Assembly (NCBI GenBank): GCA_021234155.1
Contig: JAJEKV010000065.1
Coordinates: forward strand, 7,711,333 to 7,775,332
Direction of reading: 5' to 3'
From: Isoetes taiwanensis
Lineage: Eukaryota > Streptophyta > Lycopodiopsida > Isoetales > Isoetaceae
Length of the DNA stretch: 64,000 nucleotides
The notes beneath the pieces are model-generated. The model did no database searches and had not been told where the DNA came from. It saw nothing but the letters and a program-made list of their open reading frames with translations. A program made the translations under genes and the position numbers. This document shows, piece by piece, positions 61,431-64,000 of this stretch; position 1 is the stretch's first letter, and each line of letters starts with the position of its first letter.

Positions 61431-62393
61431 ATTAATTTCATGTGTAGTTAAGATTAATCTACGCATGCAGCCTATGCTAAGTATGGGTTGCATGCGTAAT
61501 TACCGATGATGGGACTACTACGGTGATCTTTAGGACGTGGTGTAATGTCATCGTAGACATGACCGCGGTTTTGCTTGAAAAAGTTAGGCAAATGGTGAAC
61601 ATGAGCAATGTTGCACCGTAATGTAAGCATGTCCATGAGGGAAGAACATGCGATTAAAGGTAGAAGTGAACATGGGCGAGGATGAGATCATCAGGGATGT
61701 TCTCTAGCTTAAACCCTTTGGGCCATGCGTAAAGACTGGGTATGCATGATCGGGGAGGTCATGCATAAGGTAGCACCCAATCATGGGCTATGATAGGATC
61801 GCTTAAAACGACCCTTACGCCAAACCCCCTCAGGCGCCATGATCGAAAAGCGGGGTATAGGCATTATAGGGCGATGTCTCCACGACCAACGATGGAAGAA
61901 GCATCCTCCTTCTGCCGGAGATTAGTCATGCATTCATTTAGTTAATTAGATGGGTGGTTCCCTTATAACAATAATTTTATTAATAATTAAAATGGTACTA
62001 ACGTAGTATCGACCTGCACGCCAATAGAGCGCTCCAGAGGGCAAGGAGGTCGAGCTACGAAGACTTGCAACACAAGTTGTTGGAATGTGTTGCAAGGAAT
62101 GAAGGGTACCTGGAACGGTAATTTTATATGAAATTGCTAAATCTTGATAAACTTAAATGTTGTATTAAGTGAGGCTAGTAAGTACCTTGCTTTAATGAAG
62201 TTATAAATTGATAAGTTATTGGAATCATGTAATGTCGTAGTAATGTTTTAAAAATATAACCTTAGGGTAATTCTAATAATTGTGAGTATAATAATAATAA
62301 ATTGTATGCATCAAGTTGGTTGCAGGACAAGAAGATCCCAAGGTGGGGAGACCCACGATGCTGCGGACAACATCATTTTCAAGGTGGGGAGAA

Positions 62394-63637
62394 TGTGACA
62401 TTCGACCAAGATAATGCATCCCGGGGCGATATCGCATGCGCGCATCGCCACGTGCACCACCATCCGATCGGCGATGACGCCGACGTGTACTTAAGCAAGT
62501 AGCGCCCTAGGGGGCAACTTGCAAGTGTGTGCACATTTATTCATGTGTGCTCCATTTCCGTCCACAGCCTTCTAGGGATCCATTTCGCTTGCTCCAAGAG
62601 CCAATCTTGGCTCCTCGGGTCCGGGTTCGAAAGCAGCCTAGCTCATCGGCTTTCCTTTTCGGCTTCATTTTCAAGCGGTCCTAAAGATGGACGCTGCTCA
62701 GAGAGGAGGAGCAAGCCAGGGATCAGGTATTTTGCCAATTCAATAGTCTAATCTGCCTTCCAGGCATAGAGTAAGTAGGTTTAGCCTATTGAATTGCCCA
62801 TAGCAGCCATCTAGACCTCTAGATATCAAGCCATAACTAAAGAACCTAACTTCTGTGATTTAGATTAAATCTTGTTCTTTAGTTCTTCTATGATATGTAT
62901 GTGATGATGATCTCTGTGGAATCATTGGATTGGGAAGGGGGGTAGAGGCCTTAAAAGCCTAGTAGTTGATGCTCCTAGCTAGTCCTCTTTAATGCACTAT
63001 TAAATTCGGCCTGTGTACAGGAGCCACTGTGCCTCCTGGTACAGGACTATTCATGCATACGACGGACCAAGTCAAGTCCAAGGATCCACAATCAGGCGCG
63101 GGTCAATCGTCAAAGGCTCAGCAGAAGACCAAGTAGACCACGCAGACTAAGACCATGCCTGGCGTCAACAAGAGGCGGCGCCAATAGCGACGACTTTTCA
63201 CCACCGCGTGGGCGTCGGCCAAGTGATTTCAGGCTTTTCAAGAGGCACCGCCAAAGATTCCTCAGAATCGCCTCCTTCCGTGAGTCGGCACCAAATCAGT
63301 CAATGTCTATATTGGGCCAAAGGCCATTGTACTATATATATGAGTAGAGCTAGCACATGATTTGGAGATGAGTTTTTGAGTCTTGTCTCACTTGGGTTTT
63401 CTCTCGGTTGCGAGAGCTCATGTATCATCATCATTGATATCAGGAAGCTTATCATTGTTGTCTCATTGTTCTTTGTTTCTTTCCCCTTTCCTTTGTTTTC
63501 TTGCAAATCCGTGGCATAGTCCCCGAATTGTCTGTTAGATCCAAGGGTCCTCACAGAGGGCTGTCTTGCGGAGTTCGAACCGGACCCCAAAACAGCCGCC
63601 CGGCTGCGGGGGGTCGATTTTCCTTTCTTCCGCCGCC
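62394..63637 (+). mobile_element. LTR-like sequence(s) with TATA box
   Basis: TGTGACATTCGACC at 62394 follows a polypurine tract and should be the start of the gypsy 3' LTR. The sequence beyond is GC-rich to about 62750. At about 63010-63045 a second possible boundary, TGTACAGGAGCCACTGTGCC, is seen. CTATATATATGAGTAGAGC at 63332-63350 looks like a TATA box with the start site typical of LTR promoters. The end of the LTR and any primer-binding site could not be fixed, so this may be one long LTR or two different ones side by side. Confidence 0.45.
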
Positions 63638-64000
63638 ATGTCTGTCCGAAACTTCACGGAAGAACTCCTTTGTGACGGCTGCCTCGCTTGGGCGCCATCA
63701 TCCGAAGGAAGTTGTTCGCGACATGTATGGATACTTTATGACATTGAGGGAGGCCACATTCGGTCTAGGTCGCCACCCACCCCTCGTGTCATGTCTCGTC
63801 CCCAGTTCTCCGCCTCAAAGCGTGCAAACATTGCTCCTGACCTCGATCCACCTCATCACTATCGGGAGCCCTATCAGGCTCCACCTTCTCAACCTTACTT
63901 TCATACCCCGAACATGCCTACATCCATCATTCTTCCGCCGCGCCTTTGCCTTCACAACCATCATCTCCTCCGGGCGGACGGGGGATATCCACATGTCTCT
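63638..64000 (+). CDS. Open reading frame running off the window, possibly gag
   Basis: ATG at 63638 opens a frame of 121 codons without a stop to the window end: MSVRNFTEELLCDGCLAWAP, then a Pro/His-rich part (DPPHHYREPYQAPPSQPYFH). The start context (CCGCCATGT) is good. It lies about 290 bases after the TATA-like site at 63332, as a gag gene of a downstream LTR element would. I recognise no domain. A host gene exon is an alternative. Confidence 0.4.
   Translation, partial: MSVRNFTEELLCDGCLAWAPSSEGSCSRHVWILYDIEGGHIRSRSPPTPRVMSRPQFSASKRANIAPDLDPPHHYREPYQAPPSQPYFHTPNMPTSIILPPRLCLHNHHLLRADGGYPHVS

Larger units (their letters stand above)
59130..62393 (+). mobile_element. Ty3/gypsy chromovirus, internally deleted
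   Basis: From left to right: the segment before RT (LVKEFHDLFP at about 59310), RT, RNase H, integrase C-terminus with GPY/F region, chromodomain, a non-coding stretch (61430-62330) and a purine tract AAGGTGGGGAGAA (62381-62393) directly before TGTGACA, a typical gypsy 3' LTR start. Gag, protease and the integrase zinc finger and catalytic core are missing, as is a recognisable 5' LTR. RT is frameshifted at several points. It lies on the same strand as, and directly after, the broken CCCxYH gene. Confidence 0.8.

Overview
The window is nuclear DNA from a land plant. It holds split genes with GT-AG introns (and one GC-AG intron), a plastid-type histidine-biosynthesis phosphatase, a Mei2-like RNA-binding protein, Ty1/copia and Ty3/gypsy chromovirus remnants, and several LINEs. 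Fragments of a centrin gene and the unusual LINE lineage would suit a seed-free plant such as a fern or lycophyte, but that is an inference and the species is not identified. Only two clear host genes are seen, plus one broken gene of a family I cannot name. Everything else is repeat-derived or unassigned.

Region by region. 1-11.5 kb: the 3' eight exons of a HISN7/IMPL2-type histidinol-phosphate phosphatase (+ strand). Its 7.8 kb intron is filled with Ty1/copia gag and integrase pieces and internal direct repeats. 11.5-18.4 kb: AT-rich intergenic DNA with one L1-type LINE relic (14.3-16.0 kb) and a tandem repeat beside a GC-rich palindrome (17.8-18.2 kb). 18.4-23.3 kb: LINE-1, the most complete LINE (- strand; ORF1, endonuclease, reverse transcriptase, C-terminal zinc knuckle, structured 3' end). 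23.3-25.5 kb: its flank, carrying a two-exon centrin fragment and the start of a Harbinger-like MITE. 25.5-35.2 kb: short repeats, LINE 3' ends and relics.

35.2-45.8 kb: an A-B-A' structure. A (35.2-37.4) and A' (43.3-45.8) are roughly 2.2-2.5 kb direct repeats. B (37.4-43.3) is a second copy of the LINE-1 plus centrin block at 19.7-25.5 kb. A' lies directly upstream of the Mei2-like gene (47.3-52.0 kb, 12 coding exons, 904 codons), so it probably contains that gene's promoter. 52.8-55.4 kb: LINE-3 (- strand). 55.4-57.6 kb: Ty1/copia reverse transcriptase relic (- strand). 57.9-59.1 kb: a broken gene of an unassigned family with a CCCxYH motif. 59.1-62.4 kb: a Ty3/gypsy chromovirus lacking gag, protease and the integrase core. 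62.4-64.0 kb: LTR-like sequence, then an open frame running off the window.

The most interesting signals are: (1) a stem-loop shared by the 3' ends of many LINE copies, whose arms change in a compensatory way and which is followed by a different microsatellite in different copies; (2) a short hairpin RNA-like insertion with a 29-A tail and a 15-16 bp target-site duplication, present in one copy of block B and absent from the other; (3) recurrent CTG-to-ACG/CG differences in the repeats, which look like a sequencing artefact at methylated sites and break many reading frames.
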